This document shows, piece after piece, positions 1 through 9,725 of a stretch of 64,000 nt of DNA; position 1 is the first letter of the stretch; each line of letters starts with the position of its first letter. A model generated the notes under the pieces. That model made no database searches and had not been told where the DNA came from. It saw only the letters and a program-made list of their open reading frames with translations. The translations under genes and the position numbers were made by a program. The DNA is from Gemmatimonadaceae bacterium (lineage in GTDB: Bacteria; Gemmatimonadota; Gemmatimonadetes; Gemmatimonadales; Gemmatimonadaceae), in the NCBI GenBank assembly GCA_030647905.1, contig JAUSJA010000007.1, positions 1-64,000 on the forward strand, in the 5' to 3' direction.

Positions 1-31
1 ATCAGACCTTCCAATAACAACATGAACCCAA

Positions 32-75
32 GGGGACATTTCTACTTTGTTAAGAGGGGGGACATTTCTACTTTG
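32..75. mobile_element. Two 18-bp direct repeats, probable end of an insertion sequence
   Basis: The 18-mer ggggacatttctactttg occurs at 32-49 and again, identical, at 58-75. Short repeats of this GGGACATTTnnACTTTG type are, from memory, clustered at the ends of IS21/IS481-like elements, so the rest of such an element may lie to the left of the window. A TTGACA hexamer follows directly at 78-83. No transposase is visible here. The link to a named IS family is recollection and was not searched. Confidence 0.4.
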
Positions 76-89
76 GTTTGACACCAGAC

Positions 90-118
90 TTTACAGGAAC
101 GCCTAAGTCGGGTAATTT
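90..118 (+). promoter_or_regulatory. Candidate rpsO promoter
   Basis: TTTACA at 90-95, a 17-base spacer and TAATTT at 113-118 give a plausible sigma-70-type promoter. The start of rpsO lies about 60 bases downstream. The -10 box matches the consensus only moderately. A TTGACA at 78-83, inside or beside the repeat end, has no good partner. Confidence 0.35.
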
Positions 119-179
119 TAGGGGCTTACGACGATTTCAAAGCAAACCAGCGCGCAAAGCGCGCGGAGATCACAGCAAC

Positions 180-440
180 ATGGCATTTCAGAAGACCGCA
201 ACAGTCGAGAAGTACCGCACGCACGGCACCGATACCGGGTCGGCGCAGGTCCAGGTCGCGATTCTCACCGAGAACATCAACTACTTGACCGACCACTTCC
301 GCACCCACGCCAAGGATCATCACAGCCGGCAGGGCCTGCTGAAGATGGTCGGCAAGCGCCGTCGCCTGCTCGACTATCTCAAGCGGACCAATCTCGAAGG
401 CTACCGCAAGATCATTGCGGATCTTGGCCTCCGCCATTAA
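180..440 (+). CDS. rpsO: 30S ribosomal protein S15
   Basis: Small primary rRNA-binding protein of the 30S subunit platform. The 86-residue product has the S15 features: an N-terminal helix, the [15 protein letters not shown] stretch, the [25 protein letters not shown] core and a C-terminal DLGLRH. The reading frame is open upstream, but the ATG at 180 gives the family start ([12 protein letters not shown]) and has GGAG at 165-168. S15 is normally 88-89 residues, so this is full length. A strong hairpin follows and pnp is next, the classic rpsO-pnp order. Confidence 0.97.
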   Translation: MAFQKTATVEKYRTHGTDTGSAQVQVAILTENINYLTDHFRTHAKDHHSRQGLLKMVGKRRRLLDYLKRTNLEGYRKIIADLGLRH

Positions 441-459
441 TCGGCTCTTCTGACGATGT

Positions 460-497
460 CCCGCGCGCGGGTGCACTCTCGTGCCCGCGCGCGTTTT
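460..497 (+). terminator. Rho-independent terminator or attenuator between rpsO and pnp
   Basis: A GC-rich inverted repeat (left arm about 461-475, loop TCTC, right arm about 481-493) is followed by TTTT at 494-497. The stem pairs with two bulged bases. It would end rpsO transcripts or act as a partial terminator or processing site before pnp. Confidence 0.7.
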
Positions 498-531
498 GTG
501 TTCTCTAGAAAAAAGAAAAGGCAAAAGAAAG

Positions 532-2790
532 ATGGAACGCATTGAACGCGATTTCGCCGGCCGGAAGCTCATTATCGAGACCGGCCGCATGGCAAAGCAG
601 GCTTCAGGCTCTGCGGTAGTACAGTACGGCGACACGATGGTGCTGGCGGCAGTGACGGTGAGCGAGACGGAAAGCCCGCTCTCCTTCTTCCCCCTCCTCG
701 TCGAATACAGGGACAAGGCCTACGCCGCGGGCAAGATCCCCGGCGGATTCATCAAGCGCGAAGGCCGTCCGCACGACTCCGAGATCGTCAAGGCGCGAAT
801 CATCGATCGCTCGATTCGCCCGCTCTTCCCCGAAGGATTCAAGAACGAGGTCCAGGTCTTCATCTACGTCATCTCCGCCGATCAGGAAAATGACGCCGAT
901 GTGCTCGCCCTCCTTGCCGCCTCGTACGCCATCAACTCGTCGAAAATCCCGTTCATGGGACCGATAGCCGCTGTCCGCGTCGGACGCGTGCAGGAGAACT
1001 GGATTCTCAATCCGACCTTCCAGCAGCTCCCGTACAGCGACATGGATATTGTCGTCGCCGGCTCACAGGACTCGATCATGATGGTCGAAGGCGGCGCGAT
1101 CGAAATCAGCGAGGCCGATACGCTGGCAGCGCTGAACGTCGCGCAGGGCGGCATCCGCGAGCTCGTCGCGATTCAGGAGGAGATGCTCTCCCGCGGCCGC
1201 ACCCCGAAAATGACGTGGACCAAAGCCGAGCCGGCCGAGGCGCTCGTCGCCCGCGTCAAGGCGCTCGCCGAGGGCAAGATCAACGAGGCCATCAACCAGC
1301 CCGACAAGCACGGCCGCATCGCCGCCGTCGAAGCGGTAAAGAAGGCGGTCGCAGCGGAGCTCCTCGTCGAGTTCCCCGACAACGGCAAGGACATCTCCAC
1401 TCTCGTCGCCGACGCCGAGTACGACAGTCTTCGCGCCCAGGTGCTCGCCACCGGCAAGCGCGTGGACGGTCGCGGTCCCACCGAAGTCCGCACAATCACC
1501 ATCGACACGCCGGTTCTGCCCCGCGCCCACGGCTCGGCGCTCTTCACGCGCGGACAGACGCAGGCGCTCGTCGCGGTGACGCTCGGTACGGCGCAGGATG
1601 TCCAGCGCCTCGACTCGATCGACGACAAGGGCGAGACGACGAAGTCGTTCATGCTCCACTACAACTTCCCGCCGTTCTCCACCGGTGAAGTCCGCCCGAT
1701 GCGCGGCACCAGCCGCCGCGAGATCGGACACGGCAACCTCGCGGAGCGCGCGCTGCAGAGCGTCCTGCCGCCGTTCGAGGAGTTCCCGTACACCATCCGC
1801 ATCGTCTCCGACGTGCTCGAGTCGAACGGATCGTCGTCAATGGCTTCGGTCTGCGGCGGCTCGCTCGCCCTGTTCGACGGTGGCGTTCCGATCCGCGGCG
1901 CTGTCGCCGGCGTGGCGATGGGCCTGATCAAGGAAGGGAAGAAGTATGCGATCCTCACCGATATCCTCGGTACCGAAGACCACCTCGGCGACATGGACTT
2001 CAAGGTCGCTGGAACCGAGAACGGGATCACGTCCATCCAGATGGACATCAAGGTTCAGGGCCTGTCGCTCGACATCATGAAGGAAGCGCTCGACCAGGCG
2101 CGCGAGGGACGTCTCCACATCCTTGGCGAAATGATGAAGGCGCTGCCCGCTCCGCGCTCCGACCTCTCGGCGTATGCACCGCGCATCGTGACGATCAACA
2201 TCAACCCCGAGAAGATCGGTGAGCTGATCGGACCGAAGGGCAAGACCATCCGCGGCATCCAGGAAGAAACCGGGGCCGAGCTGACGGTTGACGATTCGGG
2301 TCTCGTGACGATCGCCGCTGTCGGCGGCGAGGCGATGGAGCGGGCACGCCAGATGGTTCAGGCGCTGACCGCCGAGCCGATCATCGGCGACACGTACGAA
2401 GGCACAGTCAAGAGCACGACCGCTTTCGGCGCGTTCGTCGAGATCATGCCGGGCACCGAAGGACTGGTCCACATCTCCGAGCTCAAGCACGGCCGCACTG
2501 AAAAGACCGAGGACGTCGTCAGCAAGGGCGATCGTGTGAAGGTCAAGCTGCTCGAGCGCGACGAGCGCGGACGCCTGCGTCTGTCCATGAAGGCACTGGT
2601 GCCGAAGCCCGAAGCCGGCGACGGCGGCTCACCGTTCGAAAGCTCCGAGTCGAGCGGTGCGTCTGGTGCGTCGAGCGGCGCGTCCGAGGAAAGCGAAGCC
2701 GGAAGCGAGACGGGCTCGGCCCGCGAGGAACGCCCTCGGCGTCCGCGCAGCCGTTCACCTCGTAGCGGCGGAGGTCGCACCCGGGAGTGA
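532..2790 (+). CDS. pnp: Polyribonucleotide nucleotidyltransferase (PNPase)
   Basis: 3'-5' phosphorolytic exoribonuclease of the RNA decay machinery. The 752 residues show the full family order: a first RNase PH domain ([17 protein letters not shown] near the N-terminus), a helical linker, a second RNase PH domain opening with GKRVDGRG near residue 310, a KH domain with the GPKG loop at about 553-602, and an S1 domain at about 618-690. The tail is Ser/Gly-rich and then Arg-rich, and may bind RNA. The ATG at 532 was chosen over the open frame from 481 because it gives the usual [13 protein letters not shown] start. Confidence 0.97.
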   Translation: MERIERDFAGRKLIIETGRMAKQASGSAVVQYGDTMVLAAVTVSETESPLSFFPLLVEYRDKAYAAGKIPGGFIKREGRPHDSEIVKARIIDRSIRPLFPEGFKNEVQVFIYVISADQENDADVLALLAASYAINSSKIPFMGPIAAVRVGRVQENWILNPTFQQLPYSDMDIVVAGSQDSIMMVEGGAIEISEADTLAALNVAQGGIRELVAIQEEMLSRGRTPKMTWTKAEPAEALVARVKALAEGKINEAINQPDKHGRIAAVEAVKKAVAAELLVEFPDNGKDISTLVADAEYDSLRAQVLATGKRVDGRGPTEVRTITIDTPVLPRAHGSALFTRGQTQALVAVTLGTAQDVQRLDSIDDKGETTKSFMLHYNFPPFSTGEVRPMRGTSRREIGHGNLAERALQSVLPPFEEFPYTIRIVSDVLESNGSSSMASVCGGSLALFDGGVPIRGAVAGVAMGLIKEGKKYAILTDILGTEDHLGDMDFKVAGTENGITSIQMDIKVQGLSLDIMKEALDQAREGRLHILGEMMKALPAPRSDLSAYAPRIVTININPEKIGELIGPKGKTIRGIQEETGAELTVDDSGLVTIAAVGGEAMERARQMVQALTAEPIIGDTYEGTVKSTTAFGAFVEIMPGTEGLVHISELKHGRTEKTEDVVSKGDRVKVKLLERDERGRLRLSMKALVPKPEAGDGGSPFESSESSGASGASSGASEESEAGSETGSAREERPRRPRSRSPRSGGGRTRE

Positions 2791-4055
2791 GTGCATTCGC
2801 GACGAAGGATGAAGCAGGACTTCGCCGCACCGTACTTTCCAACGGCCTGACCGTACTCTCGGAGCACATGCCGGGAGTGCGGTCGGTTGCTTTGGGGGCC
2901 TGGGTGCGCGCAGCGTCGCTGAACGAGACGCCGGAGGTGATGGGGGTCTCGCATATGCTCGAGCACATGGTCTTCAAGGGCACGCCGACACGTTCGGCGA
3001 AGGACCTGGCGCTTGCCCTCGAGACTCTGGGTGGATCGCTCGACGCATACACATCGCGCGAGCACACGGCCTATCAGGCGCGCGTGCTGGACGAGCATGT
3101 CGAGATCGCAGCGGAAGTGGTGGCCGATCTCATATTCCGGCCGCTGCTGAAGCAGTCCGACCTCGACCTCGAGCGAAAGGTCGTGCTCGAGGAGATCAAT
3201 ACGGTGGATGATACACCGGATGATCTCGTTTTCGAGCTGCATGGCTCCGAGCTGTGGGGCTCGCATCCGTACGGATATCCCATACTTGGGACGAGGGAGA
3301 CTGTCACCTCGCTCACGCCCGGCGATCTCAGGTCCCTTCACGACCGTGCCTATCATCCGGGGAACATCGTCGTGGCGGCGTCGGGCAATATCGGGCACGA
3401 CGAGTTGTTGAGGATCCTGAATGTCACGGGCTGGGCCGACATTCCGGCGCATTCGACGCGTCCGGCCGGTCCGCCGCCGCCGACGCCGCGGCCGCCGTCA
3501 ATGCAGCACTTCGACCGCAACAGCGCCCAGACTCATATAGTGTTCGGCTCCGCGACCATACCTCACGGCGATCCGCGGCGGCATGCTCTCAGCCTGGTTG
3601 GGATGCTTCTGGGCGGAGGGATGAGCTCGCGGCTGTTCCAGAGGATCCGTGAGGATCTGGGGCTGGCCTACACCGTCTATTCCTTCCAGTCGTTCCACCG
3701 CGACTCCGGAAACCACGGCATCTACGTCGGTACCGCGCCCGATACGGCGGCCGAGGCGGCAGAGGCGATTCGCGCGGAGCTCCAGCTGGTATCCACGAAA
3801 GGCATTCCCGAAGACGAGCTGGCCGCTGGAAAAAGCCAGCTAAAGGGGCAGATTACACTGTCGCTCGAGAGTGTCTCTTCCCGGATGTACAGGGCCGCCG
3901 GTGTCGAGCTCTACAGCGAAGAGTATCGGACGCTGGATGAGCTGCTTGCGCTGATCGACGGAATAACCGTAAAGACAGTCATGAATGTATGCGGCGAGTT
4001 CTTCTCGCCGGATTCGCAGACAATTGTAAGTCTCGGGCCGCACGCGGCGTTCTGA
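2787..4055 (+). CDS. M16 family zinc metallopeptidase
   Basis: Processing-peptidase-like (pitrilysin/MPP family) enzyme of 422 residues. The inverted zinc motif HMLEH lies at residues 56-60, with an acidic region (EEINTVDD) in the position expected for the third zinc ligand. The R/Y-rich C-terminal half typical of M16 subunits ([20 protein letters not shown]) is also present. It starts with a GTG that overlaps the pnp stop by four bases (GTGA), so it is probably translationally coupled. pnp-M16 adjacency is common in bacteria, where the peptidase is called YmxG or PqqL-like. The substrate is unknown. Confidence 0.9.
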   Translation: MSAFATKDEAGLRRTVLSNGLTVLSEHMPGVRSVALGAWVRAASLNETPEVMGVSHMLEHMVFKGTPTRSAKDLALALETLGGSLDAYTSREHTAYQARVLDEHVEIAAEVVADLIFRPLLKQSDLDLERKVVLEEINTVDDTPDDLVFELHGSELWGSHPYGYPILGTRETVTSLTPGDLRSLHDRAYHPGNIVVAASGNIGHDELLRILNVTGWADIPAHSTRPAGPPPPTPRPPSMQHFDRNSAQTHIVFGSATIPHGDPRRHALSLVGMLLGGGMSSRLFQRIREDLGLAYTVYSFQSFHRDSGNHGIYVGTAPDTAAEAAEAIRAELQLVSTKGIPEDELAAGKSQLKGQITLSLESVSSRMYRAAGVELYSEEYRTLDELLALIDGITVKTVMNVCGEFFSPDSQTIVSLGPHAAF

Positions 4056-4095
4056 GCGCGCGGCAATATTTCAAATTCAACACGAAATCAAGAAA

Positions 4096-5211
4096 ATGAA
4101 GATTGGCGTTCCGAAGGAGATCAAGACGAATGAGAATCGCGTTGCGCTGGTTCCGGCAGGCGCCGAAGCTCTCGTCTCCGCAGGCCACAGCGTCGTTGTG
4201 CAGCAGGGAGCAGGAGAGGGAAGCGGGTTCACCGACAGGTACTACACGGACGCAGGCGCGAAGATCGCACCGGATGCTGCGATGGTGTGGGGCGACTCCG
4301 AGATGATCATGAAAGTGAAGGAACCGATCGCCCCGGAGTGGCCGATGATGAGAAAGGGCCAGACGATCTTCACGTATTTCCATTTCGCGGCCGACGAGAA
4401 GCTGACGAAGGCGCACATGGACAGCGGCGCGATCTGCATCGCGTACGAAACCGTCGAGCTTCCGACGCGCGAGCTTCCGCTGCTCACTCCGATGTCCGAG
4501 GTCGCAGGACGCATGGCGGTGCAGGAAGGCGCCAAGTATCTCGAGAAGCTCTACGGCGGACGCGGCGTTCTGCTTGGCGGCGTCCCTGGCGTTCCTCCCG
4601 GAAAGGTGGTGATTCTCGGCGGCGGCGTAGTTGGAATCAATGCGGCAAAGATGGCCGCCGGACTCGGCGCCAAGGTCACCGTTCTCGACCTCTCGCTCGA
4701 GCGTCTGCGGTACCTCTCCGACGTCATGCCGGCGAATGTGACGCTCATCTATTCCAATCGTCACAATATTCTGGAACAGATATCAACCGCGGACCTGGTC
4801 ATCGGCGCTGTGCTGATACCGGGCGCGGTCGCTCCGCGCCTCATCCGCCGCGAGGACCTGAAGACAATGCAACCGGGATCCGTCATCGTGGACGTGGCCA
4901 TTGACCAGGGCGGATGCGTCGAGACAATTCATGCGACCACGCATGAGAACCCCACGTATGTAGTTGACGGGGTGATCCATTACGGCGTCGCCAACATGCC
5001 TGGCGGCGTTTCACGCACATCCACGCTCGCACTCACCAACGCGACGTTCCCGTACGCGCTTCGCCTAGCCAATCTCGGCTGGAAGCGGGCGTGCACGGAA
5101 AGCCTTGCCCTCAGGAAGGGACTGAATGTCATCGAAGGCAACGTGGTCTATCCCGCAGTCGCCGAGGCATTCGGCTTGCCACTGAAAGACGTCGATTCTT
5201 TCCTGAACTAA
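4096..5211 (+). CDS. ald: Alanine dehydrogenase
   Basis: NAD-dependent oxidative deamination of L-alanine to pyruvate and ammonia, or the reverse. The 371 residues match the family throughout: N-terminal [18 protein letters not shown], the catalytic pair K75 (MKVKEP) and H96 (YFHFA), and the Rossmann loop ILGGGVVG in the middle. The C-terminal region has [18 protein letters not shown]. It lies 40 bases after the M16 gene and 12 bases before mreB. The leader is A/T-rich for this region, so a local promoter is possible but no clear boxes were seen. Confidence 0.96.
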   Translation: MKIGVPKEIKTNENRVALVPAGAEALVSAGHSVVVQQGAGEGSGFTDRYYTDAGAKIAPDAAMVWGDSEMIMKVKEPIAPEWPMMRKGQTIFTYFHFAADEKLTKAHMDSGAICIAYETVELPTRELPLLTPMSEVAGRMAVQEGAKYLEKLYGGRGVLLGGVPGVPPGKVVILGGGVVGINAAKMAAGLGAKVTVLDLSLERLRYLSDVMPANVTLIYSNRHNILEQISTADLVIGAVLIPGAVAPRLIRREDLKTMQPGSVIVDVAIDQGGCVETIHATTHENPTYVVDGVIHYGVANMPGGVSRTSTLALTNATFPYALRLANLGWKRACTESLALRKGLNVIEGNVVYPAVAEAFGLPLKDVDSFLN

Positions 5212-5223
5212 GACAGAGACATC

Positions 5224-6258
5224 ATGCGCTGGCCCTTCAAGGCAGGTTCACTGTTCCCCGCGAACACGATCGCAGTCGATCTCGGCACCGCGAACACGCT
5301 CATCTATGTGAAGGGCCAGGGAATCGTGCTGAATGAGCCCTCTGTCGTCGCTCTCGATCGTGAGACGAAGAAGATCAAGGGAGTCGGGCTCGAGGCCAAG
5401 CGCATGCTGGGTCGCACGCCTGAAAACGTGATCGCCATCCGTCCGATGAAGGATGGCGTCATCGCCGACTTCGACGTGACGGAGAAAATGCTGCGCTACT
5501 TCCTCGCGCTCATCATCGAAAACCACGTGTTCAAAATCAAGCCGCGCGTCATCGTCTGCGTACCATCGGGCATCACCGAGGTGGAGAGGCGCGCGGTGCG
5601 CGACTCCGCTCTCGGCGCTGGCGCCAAGGAAGTGTTTATGGTTGCCGAGCCGATGGCGGCGGCGATCGGCGTCGGTCTGCCGGTAGAGATGCCGACCGGC
5701 AACATGGTGATCGACATCGGCGGTGGCACGACCGAGATCGCGGTCATCGCGCTGTCGGGAATCGTGAGCGATACTTCCATCCGCACCGGCGGAGACGAGC
5801 TCGACATGGCGATTCTCCAGTCCATGAGAAAGAACTACAACCTGCTCATCGGCGAATCCACTGCCGAGCAGGTGAAGATCCAGATCGGATCGGCGTATCC
5901 GATCGGCGAGGAGCGCGAGATGGAAGTAAGGGGGCGCGACCTCGTGTCCGGAATTCCGAAGAGTGTGCGGATTCATTCCGCCGAGATCCGCGACGCTGTG
6001 CAGGAGCCGATTCAGCAGATCGTCGGCGCGGTGAGGCGCGCACTGGAAATCACGCCGCCTGAGCTCGCCGCCGATATCGTCGAGCGCGGCATCGTCATGA
6101 CCGGCGGCGGGGCTTTGATCCGCGGTCTCGACGTCCTGCTTTCGCAGGAGACCGGTCTGCCGATCCACGTGGACGAAGATCCCCTGACCTGTGTGGTACG
6201 CGGCACCGGGCGCATCCTCGACGACGAGGAGAAGTACTGGTCCGTGCTCACCACCTGA
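5224..6258 (+). CDS. mreB: Rod shape-determining protein MreB
   Basis: Bacterial actin that forms membrane-bound filaments guiding lateral wall synthesis. The 344 residues carry the actin-fold nucleotide loops: [13 protein letters not shown] near residue 20, [16 protein letters not shown] in the middle, and [14 protein letters not shown] near the C-terminus. The N-terminal MRWPFKAG is a probable membrane-binding segment. It is the first gene of a full elongasome set (mreB, mreC, mreD, mrdA, rodA) in the canonical order. Confidence 0.97.
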   Translation: MRWPFKAGSLFPANTIAVDLGTANTLIYVKGQGIVLNEPSVVALDRETKKIKGVGLEAKRMLGRTPENVIAIRPMKDGVIADFDVTEKMLRYFLALIIENHVFKIKPRVIVCVPSGITEVERRAVRDSALGAGAKEVFMVAEPMAAAIGVGLPVEMPTGNMVIDIGGGTTEIAVIALSGIVSDTSIRTGGDELDMAILQSMRKNYNLLIGESTAEQVKIQIGSAYPIGEEREMEVRGRDLVSGIPKSVRIHSAEIRDAVQEPIQQIVGAVRRALEITPPELAADIVERGIVMTGGGALIRGLDVLLSQETGLPIHVDEDPLTCVVRGTGRILDDEEKYWSVLTT

Positions 6259-6268
6259 GGAGCCAGGA

Positions 6269-7462
6269 GTGGCGCACGCAGTCCGGAGCAGCAATCGCCG
6301 TGACCTGATCGTACTCGTCGCCGCGGCGCTGCTGGCGCTGGTGGCACGCGGTCTTCCGCAGAACCTCCGCGACCCCGTTGCGAGCTCGATGCGAAGAACT
6401 TTCCTGGCGCCGCTCGTGATGCTGCAGGAGCGCGCCGAGGCGAGCAGGAGATCGCTGCTTCTCGACAACGAGCGGACCGCTATTCGCGACAGCGTCGCTT
6501 TGCGCGCGATGACCGTGGACGCGCTGGTGAGCGAGAACGACCGGTTGCGACAGATCATTGGACTCGGCGCGCGACTCAGGTGGGGCTTCGTTCCCGCTGA
6601 AGCGATTCACGGGCGCGGCGTGCGCGACGTGACCACGATGACCCTCACGGCGGGATCGAACGCCGGCGTGCGGCGTCTCAGTCCGGTGGTTTCGCCGGAA
6701 GGCGTCGTCGGGATGGTGTCCAACGTCGATCCGACGATGAGCGAGGCGCTGATCTGGACGCACCCGGACTTCCGCGTGAGCGCGATGTCGCAGGATGGCA
6801 GCGCGTTCGGGATCGTCCAGGCCCATGCGGCAAGCGCGACCACCGGATACCTCATGGAGCTCCGCGGGATTCCGTTCCGCAGCACACTCAAGCCGGGCGC
6901 CCTCGTCGTGAGCTCCGGGCTCGGCGGAGTGTGGCCTCGTGGCATTCCTATCGGGACAGTGCTTTCGGAGATCAGCACGGCTGAGGGGTGGGCGCGGACC
7001 TATCTGCTCAAGCCGGTTGTCTCTCCGGCGGATGTAGGCGCGGTGATGATTCTTCGCAACGACCGCGCCAGCAAGGGCTTCGAAAACGTGTGGAGCAGCG
7101 TCGCCGCGGCGGACGCCGCCGCACAGCGGATAGTGATTGCCGGCGATTCCGCAGCGAAGAGCGCGGCGCTGGCCGAAGCGGCCGCGAGGCGCGCGGCTCT
7201 CGACACGATGGCCCGCGACTCGACCGCGAGCGGTCAGATTCCCGGCGGACTGCCTCCCGAACTGATGCCCGATACTGTAACTCGCCAGCCGGTCGCGGCG
7301 CCGCCCATGGATTCGGCGGCAGCAGCGGCAGCCGCCGCGAGGCGTGAAGCAGCTCGGCGCGCGGTGGCACGCCGGGATTCGGCACGCCGGGATTCGGCGC
7401 GCCGGGACTCGATCGCTCGCGATTCGACCAAGCGGTCTCCAAGCCCCACCAGAGGCGACTGA
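6269..7462 (+). CDS. mreC: Rod shape-determining protein MreC
   Basis: Periplasmic scaffold of the elongasome that binds MreB, MreD and PBP2. After a GTG start (AGGAG-rich leader just upstream) there is a membrane segment at about residues 13-28, a short coiled coil, then the two-lobed beta domain (VPAEAIHGRGVRDVTT, SSGLGGVWPRGIPIG). The family core ends near residue 275. About 120 residues of Ala/Arg/Asp/Ser-rich low-complexity tail follow, including three perfect ARRDS repeats. The frame is open back to 6191, but that would overlap mreB by 68 bases. Confidence 0.93.
   Translation: MAHAVRSSNRRDLIVLVAAALLALVARGLPQNLRDPVASSMRRTFLAPLVMLQERAEASRRSLLLDNERTAIRDSVALRAMTVDALVSENDRLRQIIGLGARLRWGFVPAEAIHGRGVRDVTTMTLTAGSNAGVRRLSPVVSPEGVVGMVSNVDPTMSEALIWTHPDFRVSAMSQDGSAFGIVQAHAASATTGYLMELRGIPFRSTLKPGALVVSSGLGGVWPRGIPIGTVLSEISTAEGWARTYLLKPVVSPADVGAVMILRNDRASKGFENVWSSVAAADAAAQRIVIAGDSAAKSAALAEAAARRAALDTMARDSTASGQIPGGLPPELMPDTVTRQPVAAPPMDSAAAAAAAARREAARRAVARRDSARRDSARRDSIARDSTKRSPSPTRGD
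7367..7411 (+). repeat. Three 15-bp tandem repeats in the 3' end of mreC
   Basis: Units at 7367-7381, 7382-7396 and 7397-7411 each encode ARRDS. The first two are identical in sequence and the third differs at two bases. They sit in a low-complexity tail and look like slippage-prone coding repeats. Confidence 0.85.
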
Positions 7463-7950
7463 TGAATCTGGGCAGCATCGGCAAAGCTCTCGCGACGTTT
7501 CTGATCCTCGTGCTTCTGCATTACACGCTCCGCCCGCTGCTCGGATGGCGCGCCCCGATGGACTTTCTCGTGCTGGCGCTCCTGCTGTCGGCGATTCGGG
7601 TACGTCCCGCCGCGGGCGCGATCATCGGATTTGCTCTTGGTATAGTGTCCGACTCGCTGACGCCCGATGCGCTCGGCGCGGGGGCGGTCGCGATGACCAT
7701 CGTCGGGTATCTCGCGTCGTGGCTCAAGGCCGTGTTCTTCGCCGAAAACCTCGCCCTCAACGCGTTCTTCTTCTTCCTCGGCAAGTGGGTTTTCGACCTG
7801 ATCTATTTCAGCGTCGAGCAACGCCTTGGGGGTATCGAGCTCATCCAGCAGCTGCTGTTGTGGTCTCCTCTTTCGGCGGCTGCGACTTCGATCGCCGGCG
7901 TGCTGCTATTATTCATCATGAGGCCGCTGCTGGAACCGGCTAAGTCATGA
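7462..7950 (+). CDS. mreD: Rod shape-determining protein MreD
   Basis: Small integral membrane partner of MreC. The 162 residues form about five hydrophobic segments with few charges. The IIGFALGIVSDSLTPDALG stretch matches the conserved GF.LGL..D...G region of MreD. The start overlaps the mreC stop by one base (TGATG) and the end overlaps mrdA by four (ATGA). Assignment rests on topology, size and strict position. Confidence 0.9.
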   Translation: MNLGSIGKALATFLILVLLHYTLRPLLGWRAPMDFLVLALLLSAIRVRPAAGAIIGFALGIVSDSLTPDALGAGAVAMTIVGYLASWLKAVFFAENLALNAFFFFLGKWVFDLIYFSVEQRLGGIELIQQLLLWSPLSAAATSIAGVLLLFIMRPLLEPAKS

Positions 7951-9725
7951 GCTTTCATCCGAACGACATCGCGCGTCGAACCCGGGTCATCTCGTACGCG
8001 CTGGGAATCGGGTTCGTACTGCTTCTGAGCGCGTTCTTTCGGGCGCAGGTCCTCCAGACCGAGTCCTATAAGAAACAGTCCGAGGACAACCGTCTTCGCG
8101 AGATTCCGCTTCCGGCGCCCCGCGGTATCATCTACGATCGCAAGGGCGAGATCATCGCGGAGAATCTTCCCGCGTATTCCGTCTCGCTCACGGCGACGAA
8201 TCTCGATTCGCTGCGGGCATCGCTCAAGGTGCTGCAGCCGACGCTCCAGCTCACCGAGTACGACATCACCGCGGCGATACGGCGGTACAAGCGTGCTCCG
8301 ACGCGCCCGACGGTGATCCTGCCAGACGCGTCCATAGACGTCATCTCGGTGCTCGAGGAGCATCGCATTGATTTTCCGCGCCTCATCATCCAGTCGGTTC
8401 CGAAGCGATTCTACCCGGACGGTCCGATCGTCGCGGCATTCGTCGGATATACGGGTGAAATCACGGAGGGCGAGCTCAACCTTCCGCAGTTCGCCGGCTA
8501 CAAGCCCGGGCAGACGATCGGGAAGGGCGGGCTGGAGAAGCAGTATGAGAGCGTGCTCCGGGGCCAGGAGGGCCAGCGGTTCGACGAGGTGGATGCGCGC
8601 GGCCGTCCGGTGCGCGACATCGGCCCGCGACCCGAGAAGAATGCGGTCGGGGCTCCTCCGCTCAAGACCAACATTGATCTCGATCTGCAGAAGTTCGCGG
8701 CGAGCGTCTTCGGTGATTCGCTTCAGGGCGGAGTGATCGCACTCGATCCGAAGAACGGCGCCGTGCTCGCACTTTACAGCAATCCGAGCTACGACCCGAA
8801 TCGCTTTACCGGCGGCATTCCGGTGGATTACTGGAAGGAGCTCAACACCGATCCGCGCAAGCCTCTTTTCAACAAGGTGATTCAGGGCACGTATCCGCCG
8901 GCATCCACGTGGAAGCTTGCGACATCGGTTGTGGGACTCGAGAACGGGATCGTCACGTTGGACTCGCACATGCCGATTGCATGCACGGGTGGCTTGCAGT
9001 ACGGCCGGCGCTATTTCAGGTGCTGGGAAAAGCGGGGGCACGGCAGCCTGAATCTTGCCGGAGCCATCACCCATTCGTGCGACGTCTATTTCTATCAGCT
9101 CGGGCTCAAGATCGGGTTGTCGAAGCTCGTCGCCGGCGGAATAGACCTCATGTTCGGCGAGAAGTCTGGGATTGATCTGCCTGCCGAGTACAAGCCGCGC
9201 TTCCCGACACGCGATGTTCGCGCGTACTACAACCGGCTGTTCGGGGCAAACTGGAGCAACTCCGAAACGCTGAATCTCGCGATAGGCCAGGGCGCGAATT
9301 CACAGACCGTCGTGAACATGGCGAAGTTCTACGCCGCACTGGCAACAGAAGGAACCTCCTCGACTCCGGAGCTCGTCGCCAGGACGCCGGATCAGAAGAA
9401 GATCATCAACCTGACCCCCGAGCAGTTCGCCGGACTCAGGAGGGCAATGGCCGGCGTGACGTCGGCAGGCGGCACGGCCGCATCCGCGAACATCCAGGGA
9501 CTCGTCATCGCCGGCAAGACGGGCTCGGCTCAGAACACGTCCGATCCGAACAAGGATCACGCGTGGTTCGTCGGCTTCGCTCCAGCCGAGAATCCGAAGA
9601 TCGTGGTGGCGGTATTTCTCGAGTTCGGAATCCACGGTTATTTAGCGGCGCGAGTCACGTCGAAGATCATCGGACACTATCTCCGTATTGGTGGTGAGGC
9701 CGTCGTGAATACAGAGGGCGGCTGA
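7947..9725 (+). CDS. mrdA: Penicillin-binding protein 2 (elongation transpeptidase)
   Basis: Cell-wall DD-transpeptidase of the elongasome. The 592 residues begin with a membrane anchor (about 15-30), followed by the class B PBP pedestal (PAPRGIIYDRKGEIIAEN, GGLEKQYESVL) and the catalytic domain. The active serine is S320 in STWK, the second motif is SCD (in THSCDVYFYQ) and the third is KTGS beginning at K524. It overlaps mreD and rodA by four bases and one base. PBP2 and RodA form the polymerase-crosslinker pair. Confidence 0.97.
   Translation: MSFHPNDIARRTRVISYALGIGFVLLLSAFFRAQVLQTESYKKQSEDNRLREIPLPAPRGIIYDRKGEIIAENLPAYSVSLTATNLDSLRASLKVLQPTLQLTEYDITAAIRRYKRAPTRPTVILPDASIDVISVLEEHRIDFPRLIIQSVPKRFYPDGPIVAAFVGYTGEITEGELNLPQFAGYKPGQTIGKGGLEKQYESVLRGQEGQRFDEVDARGRPVRDIGPRPEKNAVGAPPLKTNIDLDLQKFAASVFGDSLQGGVIALDPKNGAVLALYSNPSYDPNRFTGGIPVDYWKELNTDPRKPLFNKVIQGTYPPASTWKLATSVVGLENGIVTLDSHMPIACTGGLQYGRRYFRCWEKRGHGSLNLAGAITHSCDVYFYQLGLKIGLSKLVAGGIDLMFGEKSGIDLPAEYKPRFPTRDVRAYYNRLFGANWSNSETLNLAIGQGANSQTVVNMAKFYAALATEGTSSTPELVARTPDQKKIINLTPEQFAGLRRAMAGVTSAGGTAASANIQGLVIAGKTGSAQNTSDPNKDHAWFVGFAPAENPKIVVAVFLEFGIHGYLAARVTSKIIGHYLRIGGEAVVNTEGG

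Noticed and set aside
7367-7411. Frameshift or assembly error at the mreC 3' end
   Set aside because: The frame stays open through the repeats, ends in a TGATG overlap with mreD as in the other coupled pairs, and the repeat keeps the reading frame.
7803-9074. 423-codon minus-strand open frame opposite mreD and mrdA
   Set aside because: Both plus-strand genes are unmistakable and tightly coupled. The antisense product shows no domain.
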